Source of the DNA: Streptomyces natalensis ATCC 27448 | Lineage (GTDB): Bacteria > Actinomycetota > Actinomycetes > Streptomycetales > Streptomycetaceae | Assembly: GCF_000935125.1 (NCBI RefSeq) | Contig: NZ_JRKI01000031.1 | Span: 1 to 64,000, forward strand | Length of the DNA stretch: 64,000 nt | Direction of reading: 5' to 3' | Shown: positions 54,393 to 63,771 of the stretch, piece after piece | Position numbering within the stretch: the first letter of the stretch is position 1 | Layout: the number at the start of each line of letters is the position of its first letter | Notes under the pieces: generated by a model | Database searches by the model: none | Told to the model about the DNA's origin: nothing | The model's input: the letters and a program-made list of their open reading frames with translations, nothing else | Translations under genes and position numbers: made by a program

Positions 54393-55597
54393 GCTCACGG
54401 GTCCGAATTGCAGTTGTTGGCTGTGGACTTATCGGTGCAGAACATCTCCGAGCATGGCGAGCTGTTGCTCGCGTGGCAGGTAAGCACTTCGAGATAGCTG
54501 CTGTCTGCGATAGCAACGGGGCGCTGGCCGAGAGTTCCGCTCTAGAGGTGCGCCGATGGCAGACGACACCAGTCACTGTCCACACAAGCTACGAAGACCT
54601 CTTGGACGGATCAATCGACGGAGTCGATATCTGTCTACCTACCTACCTGCATGAGCAAGTCGCATGCTCAGCCCTCGATGCTGGTGTGCATGCCATGGTT
54701 GAGAAGCCGTTAGCCATGACTATCCAAGCAGGACGGAGGATGAGGGATACCGCAGTGCGCGCCAACCGAGTGTTGAGCATGGCGGAAGACCACCGAAGAA
54801 CTGCCGCAATCCGGACCACACGCTGGTTGGTTCATGAGACTGGGCTTATCGGAACACCAGAACTCATCCAAGCCCAGAGAGTGCGCTACGAACCAAACCC
54901 AACGAGAACGGGATGGCGAACGCAAAGGGCATTGGGAGGTGGCGGTTGGGCTATCGACAATGGCGCCCATCTCATTGACAGCTTGGCTTACATTGTAGGT
55001 CCACTTAGCAGCGTTACAGCTGTGGCTAAAAGACTGCATAATACGCCTGTCTTTCATGCCAATGGAGATACCAGAATTGACGAGAGAGAAGACTTTCTCT
55101 CAGCATTAATGACCTTCGAGAGCGGCACCACAGGAATTTTCTCCTGCGTTAGTTCGCTCCCTCATGCCGACGATTTCAGCTTCGCCCTTAGAGGAACCAC
55201 AGGGGCAATAGTGGACGATGGAGGGCAGCTATTCCATGCCCCCCTCCCTGAAGCCCGAGTTCACGCCAGGGGCGGAAATCGTCGCTCGCTGCGCGATTTC
55301 CACAAGGACTTCCTCGCATCATTGTCACCTCGCGAGCACGAGAAATACTTCCCCTTTGGATTGACCCACGGTTTCGCAATTGAATGCGCGGAGTTTTTGC
55401 TAGCCATCCGTGACGGTGCGCAAGTTGAGATAGGCGCGGATACAGCATTGAATACTCTTGCCACGTCACTCGCTTTCTACGAATCAGCAATTGCTGGACG
55501 GACAGTATCAGTGACGGAGGTCCTCAACGGTTCGCTTAGTGAATACCAGAAGACAATTAAAGTCGGCCCGTTGGAATCAGATTTCAAAAGAGTGTGA
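54389..55597 (+). CDS. Gfo/Idh/MocA-family NAD(P)-dependent oxidoreductase
   Basis: 402 residues from GTG 54389. Rossmann start RIAVVGCGLIGAEHLRAW, DICLPTYLHEQVACSALDAG, the cofactor/active-site motif MVEKPLAMTI, and GGGGWAIDNGAHLIDSLAYI with the Asp and His of the catalytic end. Family members oxidise a sugar or inositol hydroxyl to a ketone. In the operon it precedes the aminotransferase, the usual order for oxidation followed by transamination. The DNA is A+T-rich for this genome. Confidence 0.9.
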   Translation: MSSRVRIAVVGCGLIGAEHLRAWRAVARVAGKHFEIAAVCDSNGALAESSALEVRRWQTTPVTVHTSYEDLLDGSIDGVDICLPTYLHEQVACSALDAGVHAMVEKPLAMTIQAGRRMRDTAVRANRVLSMAEDHRRTAAIRTTRWLVHETGLIGTPELIQAQRVRYEPNPTRTGWRTQRALGGGGWAIDNGAHLIDSLAYIVGPLSSVTAVAKRLHNTPVFHANGDTRIDEREDFLSALMTFESGTTGIFSCVSSLPHADDFSFALRGTTGAIVDDGGQLFHAPLPEARVHARGGNRRSLRDFHKDFLASLSPREHEKYFPFGLTHGFAIECAEFLLAIRDGAQVEIGADTALNTLATSLAFYESAIAGRTVSVTEVLNGSLSEYQKTIKVGPLESDFKRV

Positions 55598-55619
55598 CTT
55601 TACGAGAGAATGATTCAAC

Positions 55620-56804
55620 TTGTTTCCTCCACATGTGGTCAGCAAAAATCAGATTTGGGCGAACGAGCCGGCGCTAGGAGCCGTATACACACAAGCGGAA
55701 GTTGACGCGGTTTTGGCTGCACTGCATGAATCCATGGATCCGCACATAGGATTCCGCGCCAAAAACCGTGAGATGATCTTCGAGGATGCTTTCGGCGCCT
55801 ATTGTGGGGCTCAGTTCGCGATTGCCTATAACGGGGCAGGGACAGCCCTGGACATGGTGCTTCACTGTTTGGATCTACGCCCAGGTGACGAGGTGATCTC
55901 AGGTGCCTTGAACTTCGTTGGTGCTCACGTATCGGTGATCAGACAGGGCGGAAAGCTGGTGCTCAGTGAGATCGATCCGGCTACTCTCAACCTCGATCCA
56001 GCGGATGTGGAACGTCGCATTAGCGATCGAACACGAGCCATTCTTGTCACGCACATGAATGGTATGCCGGCAGACATGAAGGCTTTAGAGCGATTGGCTG
56101 CCCGGCACGAGCATCCGGTTTTTGGCCCGCCTAAGCTGATCATAGATGCCGCACGCGCCTGTGGGGCCGAAGATGGTGAAGGACCCGTAGGTTCTCGCGG
56201 TTGGGCGACGATCTTCTCTTTCCAGTCAAAGAAGCTTATGACCACGCTCGGAGAAGGAGGCATGGTCACCACTCAGGACGTAAATCTCGCGAAGAGACTT
56301 CGACGTCTCCGTTCATTTGGGAAGAATGAAGAGTGGGGCTCCAACTACAAAATGACGAAGCTTCAGGCTGCTGTTGGCCTGGTGCAGCTCAGGCGTCTTG
56401 ACGCTATGAATATGAAGCGCATCAAGTTGGCACAGCAACGCAATGAATTGCTACGTCACGTAGCAGAACTGACACTACCGCCCGAATTCCAAGGGAGAGA
56501 GCACGTATATTATCGCTACGCTCTGCTGGTCCCTCCTGCGTGGGCAGGCGAGCTTCGAAACGAAGTGATGCTCACACTCAATCGAAACCACGGAATTGGC
56601 AGCATCGTTGCCGACCCCCCCACCTACTTAACACATCCGTGGATTCGTGAGCACATCGGAAGCCATTCACTCCCCCTTGCTGAGTCTGTTGCCGAGCGCC
56701 TCTTTTGCCCCGCCCTCCATCCACTGATGGAGCACGAGGAGAACGAATCCATGTGTGAAGCGATTATTGCAACAGTTCAATCGATCTCCCGAACCGCCAA
56801 TTGA
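55620..56804 (+). CDS. DegT/DnrJ/EryC1/StrS-type aminotransferase
   Basis: 394 residues from TTG 55620 or 389 from GTG 55635; the ribosome-binding site is weak in either case. PLP enzyme: IAYNGAGTALDMVLHCLDLR, EVISGALNFVGAHVSVIRQG, VTHMNGMPADM, LIIDAARACGAEDGEG and the Schiff-base lysine Lys205 in FSFQSKKLMTTLGEGGMV. Sugar aminotransferases of this class put an amino group on keto-sugars or cyclitols, using glutamine or glutamate. It follows the ketone-forming oxidoreductase. Confidence 0.92.
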   Translation: MFPPHVVSKNQIWANEPALGAVYTQAEVDAVLAALHESMDPHIGFRAKNREMIFEDAFGAYCGAQFAIAYNGAGTALDMVLHCLDLRPGDEVISGALNFVGAHVSVIRQGGKLVLSEIDPATLNLDPADVERRISDRTRAILVTHMNGMPADMKALERLAARHEHPVFGPPKLIIDAARACGAEDGEGPVGSRGWATIFSFQSKKLMTTLGEGGMVTTQDVNLAKRLRRLRSFGKNEEWGSNYKMTKLQAAVGLVQLRRLDAMNMKRIKLAQQRNELLRHVAELTLPPEFQGREHVYYRYALLVPPAWAGELRNEVMLTLNRNHGIGSIVADPPTYLTHPWIREHIGSHSLPLAESVAERLFCPALHPLMEHEENESMCEAIIATVQSISRTAN

Positions 56805-56815
56805 GGAGTACTGCT

Positions 56816-58642
56816 ATGTCGGCTCTCATTAATGAAATCCATCAAATCATCAGTCGTGAGATTCATTTGGATGACGCATATCCCCTCTCCGAGAAGCCAT
56901 CTGATCCACTACGGTGCGTTTTCTTTATGCCCTACGGGCACGCATATTCATTGCTTTCACTGGGGACAATGACACTGTATGACATGATAAACCGCGACGC
57001 CAAACTCGGCGCGGTTGCTGAACGTGCCTTGGTTTACGATTCTCTCGTGCGTGATGGAAACAGGCTGGAGTTGCCCGAAGGGGAAAGTACCTATAGAACG
57101 ATAGAAAACCCCGCCCCCGTACTTGATGCTGACATCCTGGCGCTAAGCATCACAAACGCTGGAAATCTAGCTACAGCCTTCAAGATTTTGGATCTAGTAG
57201 GCATACCTCGACGTGGAGAGGATCGTCAACCCGGTCGGCATCCACTCATCGTCGGGGGAAGTGCCGGCTTTGCTAACCCTGAGGTGCTTGGCGACTACAT
57301 TGACGTGATTGCCTTGGGAGAGGCCGAAGTATCCGTTCGACGTCTAATCGAAGAGCTGCCGACGGCGCGCGCAACCGGTAAACGGGAAGATATGCTAGAG
57401 CATATCGCACAGATACCCGGGCTTTACGTTCCGCATATGTACGACGTGGAATACAGAGAAGGCGGGGGAATTACGGAAATTCGCCCCCACACTCCAAAGG
57501 TCCCCCAAAAGGTGCTCCCGCAATATCTTTCTGTCCCAGATTTGCCATCATCTCACTTTACAGCTCCGATTTCTGACGGAGATTTCGCAATGATGGTACC
57601 AACACTGGGATGCCGCTGGGATTGCCATTTCTGCACGCTAGGCGTTCCGCCCTTCCGTCAGGCGCCATTTGAACTACTCTCCGATTATCTCGACCGATGC
57701 GAAAAGCGCGGTATCCGAAAATTCATCATCAGTTCTCCAACCTTCACTCAGTATGGCAAGCGCTTTGACCTCCTCGGAAAAATTCGCGACTTCTCAGCTC
57801 GTTCAGAGGAGAAGGTCACCACGATCATTGGCTCGGTTCGCGCTGATGAGGTCTCTAATAGCTACCTGGATGCGGTGAGCGAACTTGGCGACTTCGGGCA
57901 CATACTTACAGAACTTCATTTGCAGAATGAAGTTCGTGGCGTGATTACTATAGCTCCAGAATTTGCCAACCCAGAGCTGGTTCGAATATTCAATAAAACA
58001 TTAACCCGAGAAAGGGTAAATCGCTCTATCGAGCTATGTAGTGCGCATCCAGAGTTCAATACAGTGATGCTGTACTTCATAATCGGTGCGCCCAGTGAAC
58101 AGCGCGAGGACCGTCTTGGGATCGCGGATTATGCGGTTGATGTGTTCAAGCGACTCAACCGCGAGGACGGCACTATCATCGTGAAGCCTCTGCAATACAT
58201 GCCAAAGCCTGGCACTGTCGGACAGCGGCTGGAAATGGCTGATCCTCGCCACACGGATGCGCACGTCGAGGAGATAAGCCGGCGCATGCGCGATTTGGTG
58301 GGTGAGGAGATCTTCGACCGTCACTTCCGTGTGCTTTGGGAAGAGTCGTCGCGAATGTACCTGGAAAGTGTTTGCGGCCGAGGTGACCGCCGTGTCGGCA
58401 CTATTCTGGAGTATCTGTATGACGCTGGCCATGACCTGGAAAACATCACCTCTAGTCAATTGGAAGAGGCTCTACATCATCACGGACTTAGGCAGAATGA
58501 ATTCTTGCGTCGAATGAGTGACAAGGTACTTCCCTGGGAGGTCGTCAACAATGTCAACCCCGAGCAGGAAAGGGAACTTCTGAAGGCACTCGACGAGCGG
58601 ACTGCCGCGCTCACAAGCACATCAGACCATGAATCATGGTAG
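56816..58642 (+). CDS. Radical SAM enzyme with B12-binding-like N-terminal domain
   Basis: 608 residues from ATG 56816 (GAGGAG at 56803-56808). The N-terminal 220 residues look like a cobalamin-binding-type Rossmann domain (FFMPYGHAYSLLSLGTMTLY, PLIVGGSAGFANPEVLGDYI, DVIALGEAEVSVRRLIEELP) but lack the DxHxxG motif. The 4Fe-4S cluster motif is CRWDCHFC (Cys266, Cys270, Cys273; C-x3-C-x2-C). The C-terminal part (KPLQYMPKPGTVGQRLEMAD, KVLPWEVVNNV) resembles the TIGR03960-type family. It would make a 5'-deoxyadenosyl radical for a difficult step such as epimerisation, methylation or rearrangement of the sugar. It overlaps the next gene by seven bases. Confidence 0.88.
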   Translation: MSALINEIHQIISREIHLDDAYPLSEKPSDPLRCVFFMPYGHAYSLLSLGTMTLYDMINRDAKLGAVAERALVYDSLVRDGNRLELPEGESTYRTIENPAPVLDADILALSITNAGNLATAFKILDLVGIPRRGEDRQPGRHPLIVGGSAGFANPEVLGDYIDVIALGEAEVSVRRLIEELPTARATGKREDMLEHIAQIPGLYVPHMYDVEYREGGGITEIRPHTPKVPQKVLPQYLSVPDLPSSHFTAPISDGDFAMMVPTLGCRWDCHFCTLGVPPFRQAPFELLSDYLDRCEKRGIRKFIISSPTFTQYGKRFDLLGKIRDFSARSEEKVTTIIGSVRADEVSNSYLDAVSELGDFGHILTELHLQNEVRGVITIAPEFANPELVRIFNKTLTRERVNRSIELCSAHPEFNTVMLYFIIGAPSEQREDRLGIADYAVDVFKRLNREDGTIIVKPLQYMPKPGTVGQRLEMADPRHTDAHVEEISRRMRDLVGEEIFDRHFRVLWEESSRMYLESVCGRGDRRVGTILEYLYDAGHDLENITSSQLEEALHHHGLRQNEFLRRMSDKVLPWEVVNNVNPEQERELLKALDERTAALTSTSDHESW

Positions 58643-59442
58643 ATAATCTGGACCCCTCCATGAGGTTCCCTCGCTTTAGAGGAAAGCACGCTCTTCCCTC
58701 GGCTATTCACCCTTCAGAGCATCAAGCCTATGTTCGCGAGAGAGCCCCTAACGCTGGACTGGACGACTGTGCTGGCGTGATTCTGCTATATCAGTCATCA
58801 GTCCTGAGACGGACAATCTCCCAGTATCAGCCAAGTTTGCCGGAGGATTGGTGTAGGGGCGAACTGCGGTTCATCGCACACGAGGGTAAACGGGTTGCCC
58901 TGTGTGGAGGGTTTGGCGTAGGGGCACCGGCTGCAGCTCTTGTTCTGGAACAGCTCGTTTCTTTAGGAGCACCAGCGGTTATCACAGTCGGTACGGCCGC
59001 AGGGCTGCAGCCCTCGCTATCAGCGGGCGATGCAGTGCTGTGCAATCGAGCCTTACGGGACGAGGGAACCTCCTACCACTACGCACCTCCTGACGAATTT
59101 GCGTGTGCGGACAGTGATCTTACCGAAGCGTTCGGACGGGCCTTGCGTATGAAGGCGCTGTGTTATCAACGAGGCGACACCTGGACGACCGATGCCCCAT
59201 ATCGTGAGACCGCCGCCGAAGTGGACAGCTACCAGCAACGTGGTTTGCTCACGGCCGACATGGAGTCGAGCGCAGTATTTACGGTTGCCAGGCACCGCGG
59301 CATTCCTGCTGCTGCCGGCATGGCTGTTGCCGACTCGCTCGCAAAGCGAAGCCCCAGGACCTTTGACCCAAGGACTGTTGTGACCCTAGACAGGCTGGTA
59401 GAAGGAGCCCTGACCACCCTGGCATGCCATCCTGGGGCTTAA
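58636..59442 (+). CDS. Nucleoside phosphorylase-like protein (PNP/UDP family)
   Basis: 268 residues from ATG 58636. Features of the family: RVALCGGFGVGAPAAALVLE, ITVGTAAGLQPSLSAGDAVL, ALRDEGTSYHY and the substrate-binding LLTADMESSAVFTVARHRGI (Met-Glu for ribose binding), closest to uridine phosphorylase. Possible jobs: cleaving a nucleoside intermediate, or removing 5'-deoxyadenosine or related by-products of the radical SAM enzyme it overlaps. The position supports the second reading or a nucleoside-type product; neither is proven. Confidence 0.85.
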   Translation: MVDNLDPSMRFPRFRGKHALPSAIHPSEHQAYVRERAPNAGLDDCAGVILLYQSSVLRRTISQYQPSLPEDWCRGELRFIAHEGKRVALCGGFGVGAPAAALVLEQLVSLGAPAVITVGTAAGLQPSLSAGDAVLCNRALRDEGTSYHYAPPDEFACADSDLTEAFGRALRMKALCYQRGDTWTTDAPYRETAAEVDSYQQRGLLTADMESSAVFTVARHRGIPAAAGMAVADSLAKRSPRTFDPRTVVTLDRLVEGALTTLACHPGA

Positions 59443-59531
59443 CGTACCGACAAGCCTGAGAGAGTATGTGGCGGTGTGTTAAGGGATACCTAGCCACACA
59501 TGCCCTGCTTACTGCAGATAGGAAACACATC

Positions 59532-60266
59532 GTGGCTGTGCAAGACCGTTCCGGACTTTTTCTTGTTCTCGAGGGGGCAGACGGCTCCGGAAAGAGTGCT
59601 GTGGTTGGTGAATTGATCTCACTCGCCGAGAATGAGGGTATCCCCATGCACCGGATTCTGAGGGAGTCACCTCGTGGGCATCAGTCTTACGCAAATCTGA
59701 TCCGGGCGGTCGGTGGACTGTTTAAGGATGGTGACGAACTTGAGGTCCAGTGGGATCTATTGAGTCTGGCTGCGGCAGCCCAGTATTTGGCTTTGCTACA
59801 AAGTGAGGTGGAGGAGATAGTCCTAGGCGGCGGAGTGGTAGTGGCGGAGAGCTGGTGGCATAAGACGCGGGTGCGGATGGCGATCGAAGCTTCCATCCGC
59901 CAACAGCACAACCTTGTACAAGCGGAGAAATTTCGCAATTGGCAGCGAGACCTTATGCCTGTTTCTCGTCGGCTTGGCCCTCATCAGCAGATGACCGTGC
60001 TGCTGGAGGCTGACATGGAGGACCGTATCCATTGGTACCAGAATGGTGGCTGCATCGAACCCGTATATGACTCCCAGGGGGCAGTGAGTCATGACGCTAC
60101 CCATTTTGGAACGTTTACTCAACAAATCGCCAATGAGCTGCGTCTCAATGCACAAGCAGAGGATTGGCCAGTCGTTCTTAACAGCTCAAAAGATAAGCCA
60201 GTATGCACAGCTGGAAAGGTGCTCAAACTCGTCGAGGCTCACCTACGTGCCCGAGCTGTCTGTTAA
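59532..60266 (+). CDS. Thymidylate-kinase-like P-loop kinase
   Basis: 244 residues from GTG 59532 (AGGAAA seven bases upstream); ATG 59466 is also open. P-loop VLEGADGSGKSAVVGELISL, then a lid region and VVVAESWWHKTRVRMAIEAS, as in thymidylate kinases (PF02223), but longer and without the classic DRY motif. Housekeeping thymidylate kinase is not expected here, so a pathway-specific phosphorylation of a nucleoside or sugar is more likely. Kinases of this class recur beside NTP_transf_5 genes in natural-product loci. Confidence 0.78.
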   Translation: MAVQDRSGLFLVLEGADGSGKSAVVGELISLAENEGIPMHRILRESPRGHQSYANLIRAVGGLFKDGDELEVQWDLLSLAAAAQYLALLQSEVEEIVLGGGVVVAESWWHKTRVRMAIEASIRQQHNLVQAEKFRNWQRDLMPVSRRLGPHQQMTVLLEADMEDRIHWYQNGGCIEPVYDSQGAVSHDATHFGTFTQQIANELRLNAQAEDWPVVLNSSKDKPVCTAGKVLKLVEAHLRARAVC

Positions 60267-60463
60267 TTGAGCCTCAGGGGCAGATGCGAGACCTGGCTAG
60301 CCCAACCGAACGTCGCCTGCCTCCCTAGGAAGATGCGATGAAGGCGGGAAGTACTCTCCTGAAACATATGGCTGTCACGCAAGACCATATCTGCTTGCGA
60401 ATTTCGATCTGAGTGGTCTCTTTCTCCGTAGAAAGCAATTACCCTTTACAAGGAGGGGTTTGA

Positions 60464-61600
60464 GTGAAGATCGAAACTGATCTCCTGCTTGCTCTGGCTC
60501 GTTTGTGCCCAGACCCCGGGTTGATTGAGTCCTGTCGTGACAGGATTCGTGACGCCGGAGAGAACATGGATTGGGGATTCTTCGTAGATCAGGCAGCACG
60601 TCACAAGGTACTTCCTCTAGTGGCCCGGCATATATTGCGGAATAGGCTTTTTCGTGACGCGGAAACCAGCGATTGGACGATTCCGTATTGGTGGCTTTAT
60701 GAGAGTGTTTATTACTCAAGCCGCGACCGTAACCGCGCTTTGACTGAAGAGTTTGGCTGCGTTATCAGGGCACTAAACAGCGAAAGTGAACTTCGGTACG
60801 CAATTCGAAAGGGGCCGGTGCTCAGCGAGCGACTGTACAGGGATCCCGGACTCCGGCGTATGGGAGATATGGATATCTTGGTAGCTCGGCAAGATTTTTC
60901 TTTACTGAAATCGATCCTATGGGACCTGGGGTACATTCAAGGGCGTATATCGCCCAATGGGCACACCGTGCAGGATTTCAGTCGCACCACGCAGGCTTTC
61001 TGGCGCATGAATGTGAAAACCAACGATTTGCCCTTTGTGAAAATGGCTCACAGAGAGCACGTCGAATCCTATAATATCGATATATGTTTCGATATTTTCC
61101 AGCCGCTCTCGGGTAGCAGTGTTGACGTTTTGGAACTACTGGAACAAAGAGTTCGCGGTCCTGTCTGTGGGGAACTAGGAGTGGCGCTATCGATAGAGGA
61201 CCAGTTTATCGACCTTTGTGCTCACTTACACAAGGAAGCCACTACGTTTTACTACATCAAGGGGGGATTCGATCTTGAGTTGTTGAAGTTTCTTGATGTG
61301 GCGCTTAGTTCAGAGGAACTCACTCGAGAGAATCTCTGGCCTTCGGTACTCGACAGATCGAGTAGGTACGATGCCGACCGGAGCCTCTACTATGCACTGC
61401 ATCACACCGCAATTCTCTATCCAGAATCTGTGCCGACCACAGTGCTCGCCCAACTTCGTCCCGCTGATTGTCGTTTTCTTGACGAATACGGTACTTTTGA
61501 CGGTCAGCCGAAAAAATGGAACGAGCCTTTCCTGGAGCGTCTCTTCGATGCTATGCGCGTGAGAAGTGTCAACGAGTTTTCTGGTGTTCCACGGTCCTGA
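60464..61600 (+). CDS. NTP_transf_5-type nucleotidyltransferase
   Basis: 378 residues from GTG 60464 with AAGGAGGGG just upstream. Motifs of the PF14907 family: RHKVLPLVARHILRN, then IRKGPVLSERLYRDPGLRRM and GDMDILVARQDF, where G-D-M-D-I-L gives the Asp-x-Asp of the polymerase-beta fold, and IDICFDIFQPL as the third acidic element. The family occurs in RiPP and other biosynthetic clusters, and its reaction is still unclear. A gap of 197 bases separates it from the kinase gene. Confidence 0.85.
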   Translation: MKIETDLLLALARLCPDPGLIESCRDRIRDAGENMDWGFFVDQAARHKVLPLVARHILRNRLFRDAETSDWTIPYWWLYESVYYSSRDRNRALTEEFGCVIRALNSESELRYAIRKGPVLSERLYRDPGLRRMGDMDILVARQDFSLLKSILWDLGYIQGRISPNGHTVQDFSRTTQAFWRMNVKTNDLPFVKMAHREHVESYNIDICFDIFQPLSGSSVDVLELLEQRVRGPVCGELGVALSIEDQFIDLCAHLHKEATTFYYIKGGFDLELLKFLDVALSSEELTRENLWPSVLDRSSRYDADRSLYYALHHTAILYPESVPTTVLAQLRPADCRFLDEYGTFDGQPKKWNEPFLERLFDAMRVRSVNEFSGVPRS

Positions 61601-62370
61601 GCAGTGGGTAATACGTTGCTGTTCTGCAACTCCTTCGTTTAATGCTGTGCTGTAACTGCTTTCGACAGGACTGCGCGACGCCCTACGGCCGAAGGCACCG
61701 CGCCAACCGGCCATACGCCGGCTTCTACAACCCATACACCGACTTCGCTTGCGAAGCGCTTACACGCGTCCCTGCGTGCCTCGTAGACCGAACCCAACCG
61801 CATTTCTTGGCGTTCGGGAGCAGCCCCGCACTCGTGGAGTGGGCGCGACCGCTCAACTCGGCTTGATCAATACTTTCGTCGCGGCTGTGGACCTGACACG
61901 CTTCGCTCGGCAGCTTGCCTCACTGGTGATCGCACCGACTCCTATAGCCGGTGTATTTGCCGGGGAGAGTTCGAGTGCATCGAGAGCAAGCGAGCCTTCG
62001 TGCTAGTGGGGTTCGAGGCAGCGTTATGGGCGCCCGGACGTGGCGTTGCCGGCAAGGAGAGGAGCGCACCTTCGGTGCCAGAATCAGACGATCGACGGTT
62101 CGCCAGAGAGCCTGATGATGCCGATATCCCCCAAGTGGGTCAGAGTCGTCATAGGTTCGCTGCTTATCGGGCGTTCCGTCTGATTCCATCCACCGTCGAG
62201 ATTGTGGCTACAGCGCCGGCAATGTTGGGCGCTGACTGCACGATCCCGCAATGTGCTCAGCTTCGCCGAGGACCTTCAAATCAAAGTGGCGAAGAAAGCT
62301 ATTGACTTCATCGGTTCCGGTGAGTCAGTGTAGACCATAAGGGAAGTTTCCACGGAATTCCCGCGCTTGA
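61601..62370. other. Intergenic region without a recognised gene
   Basis: About 770 bases. Short open frames on both strands have no ribosome-binding site and no familiar sequence. The G+C content rises again between 61660 and 62060 compared with the genes on either side, which suggests an inserted piece of other origin. Confidence 0.4.
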
Positions 62371-62424
62371 ATGATGCCCACGAATCGGAGGGAGATAGTC
62401 ATGATGGACTCTAGCAAGCCGTAA
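62371..62424 (+). CDS. Possible leader peptide upstream of the condensation enzyme
   Basis: ATG 62401 has an excellent ribosome-binding site (GGAGGGAG at 62387-62394) and encodes only MMDSSKP before a stop at 62424; an in-frame ATG at 62371 would give 17 residues. It is followed six bases later by a large hairpin. This arrangement is like a transcription attenuator. It may also be chance. Confidence 0.35.
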   Translation: MMPTNRREIVMMDSSKP

Positions 62425-62430
62425 CGATTT

Positions 62431-62470
62431 GCCTGAGGGGATGTAGCGGAATTAGCCCATCCCCTCAGGC
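62431..62470. terminator. Hairpin (terminator or attenuator) before the condensation gene
   Basis: Perfect 13-base stem GCCTGAGGGGATG (62431-62443) and its complement (62458-62470), 14-base loop, no T-tract. It lies 46 bases before the GTG of the condensation gene and just after a short reading frame. Confidence 0.65.
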
Positions 62471-62515
62471 CTATCCTCAGTATTCACCGGCGCCTAAGAC
62501 AAGTACGGGGGTTAT

Positions 62516-63763
62516 GTGGTGATGGCGATCAGCAGTCCGCTGAGTTTCGGCCAACTGTCATTGTGGCGAAATATTGAGAACAGTTCCGAATCGCAACGCG
62601 GGGAAGTGAATCTGGTTCATGTCTGGAAAGTTCCGGCAGGGCCGAGCACTGAAGATGTTGTCATCGCATTGCATTCGCTATCGTTAAGACACGAGGCGCT
62701 TCGTACAACTCTGGAAGTTCAATACGGCACCGAACCACGCCAAATTATCGCTCCTTCTGCAGTTGCGGATTTCGAAGTACTCCGAGTAGCTGCCGGTGAG
62801 GAGCACCTTGCGGTTGAGGCGACCGTCGCTAGGCTTGACTTCCACCCATTTAATATATTATCCGATGCTCCCTGGAAAGCAGTCGTGATCGTTTCCCAGG
62901 GACGTCCAACCGATGTCGTAGTGACTGTCCATCATATAGCTGCTGACTTCTGGGCCCTGGGACTGCTCGGCGCAGACTTCCGTAAATTGCTTAAGGGGCC
63001 TATCACTGAGACGGCGCCCACTCCTCGCGATCTCGCCGCTGAGCAGCGAGGTCCATCATGGGACAAGAAGCGGAGGGCCGTCCGAAGCTATTTTCACAAA
63101 ATATATTCAGCGGCAGATGGTGGCGGTGGACTACCCTCGTCCGGCGTGCCGGTCAAAGCATCGCTTCATTCTGGAGTTGCCCTTCAGGGGGCTCGGGAGC
63201 TGGCCGCTCACTTGGGAATCACTGTCCCCAGCGTAATTCTGGCCGCGCTGGGCAAAGCCGCCGCTGATGCTATTGGGGTTCGCACGTACCTCCTTAACAC
63301 GATGTGCGCCAACCGTTTTCAATCACGCGATAAGAACTTAGTGGTTTCGATGAACCAATGGGTGCCAATCATTTGCCAAGCAGGCCAGGGTAGAAGTTTC
63401 GAAGAGTCTGCTCAGGAAATACATCGAGCCACACTTATGGCATATCGCCACGGTCGTTACAACCCCGATGAACGCGCAGAGATTCGAGAACAGCTGTTCC
63501 CCGGGGGTACGCCACAGCCAGCGGAGTTTCACTTCAATTTCACTCCAAACAGCTCCGCGGGAATTGCTCCTGATCCCACCAATATGGTGCGCGTTGTACG
63601 CGAACGTCCGTCTCGTACGATTGGTCCACGGTTCATGGTGGCAGCGTCAGAGTTTGGTGATCTCCTTGTAACGGCAAGGACGATGCTCGACGGATTCTCG
63701 GAAGACCATCTCGTGGAATACCTGACTTCCGTCAATAACATCCTGAGTCGCTACACTGTTTAG
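62516..63763 (+). CDS. Stand-alone NRPS-type condensation domain enzyme
   Basis: 415 residues from GTG 62516 (GTG 62519 and ATG 62522 also possible). Condensation-domain fold: LSFGQLSLWRNIENSSE (core C1), LRHEALRTTLE (C2), the catalytic VHHIAADFWALGLL with His140 as general base and Asp144 (H-H-x-x-x-D), and LNTMCANRFQSRDKNLVVSM near the C-terminus. It would join a carrier-bound acyl or aminoacyl group to an amine or hydroxyl acceptor; candidates are the first carrier protein at 48810 or the second one just downstream. Confidence 0.88.
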   Translation: MVMAISSPLSFGQLSLWRNIENSSESQRGEVNLVHVWKVPAGPSTEDVVIALHSLSLRHEALRTTLEVQYGTEPRQIIAPSAVADFEVLRVAAGEEHLAVEATVARLDFHPFNILSDAPWKAVVIVSQGRPTDVVVTVHHIAADFWALGLLGADFRKLLKGPITETAPTPRDLAAEQRGPSWDKKRRAVRSYFHKIYSAADGGGGLPSSGVPVKASLHSGVALQGARELAAHLGITVPSVILAALGKAAADAIGVRTYLLNTMCANRFQSRDKNLVVSMNQWVPIICQAGQGRSFEESAQEIHRATLMAYRHGRYNPDERAEIREQLFPGGTPQPAEFHFNFTPNSSAGIAPDPTNMVRVVRERPSRTIGPRFMVAASEFGDLLVTARTMLDGFSEDHLVEYLTSVNNILSRYTV

Positions 63764-63771
63764 GAGTTGTT

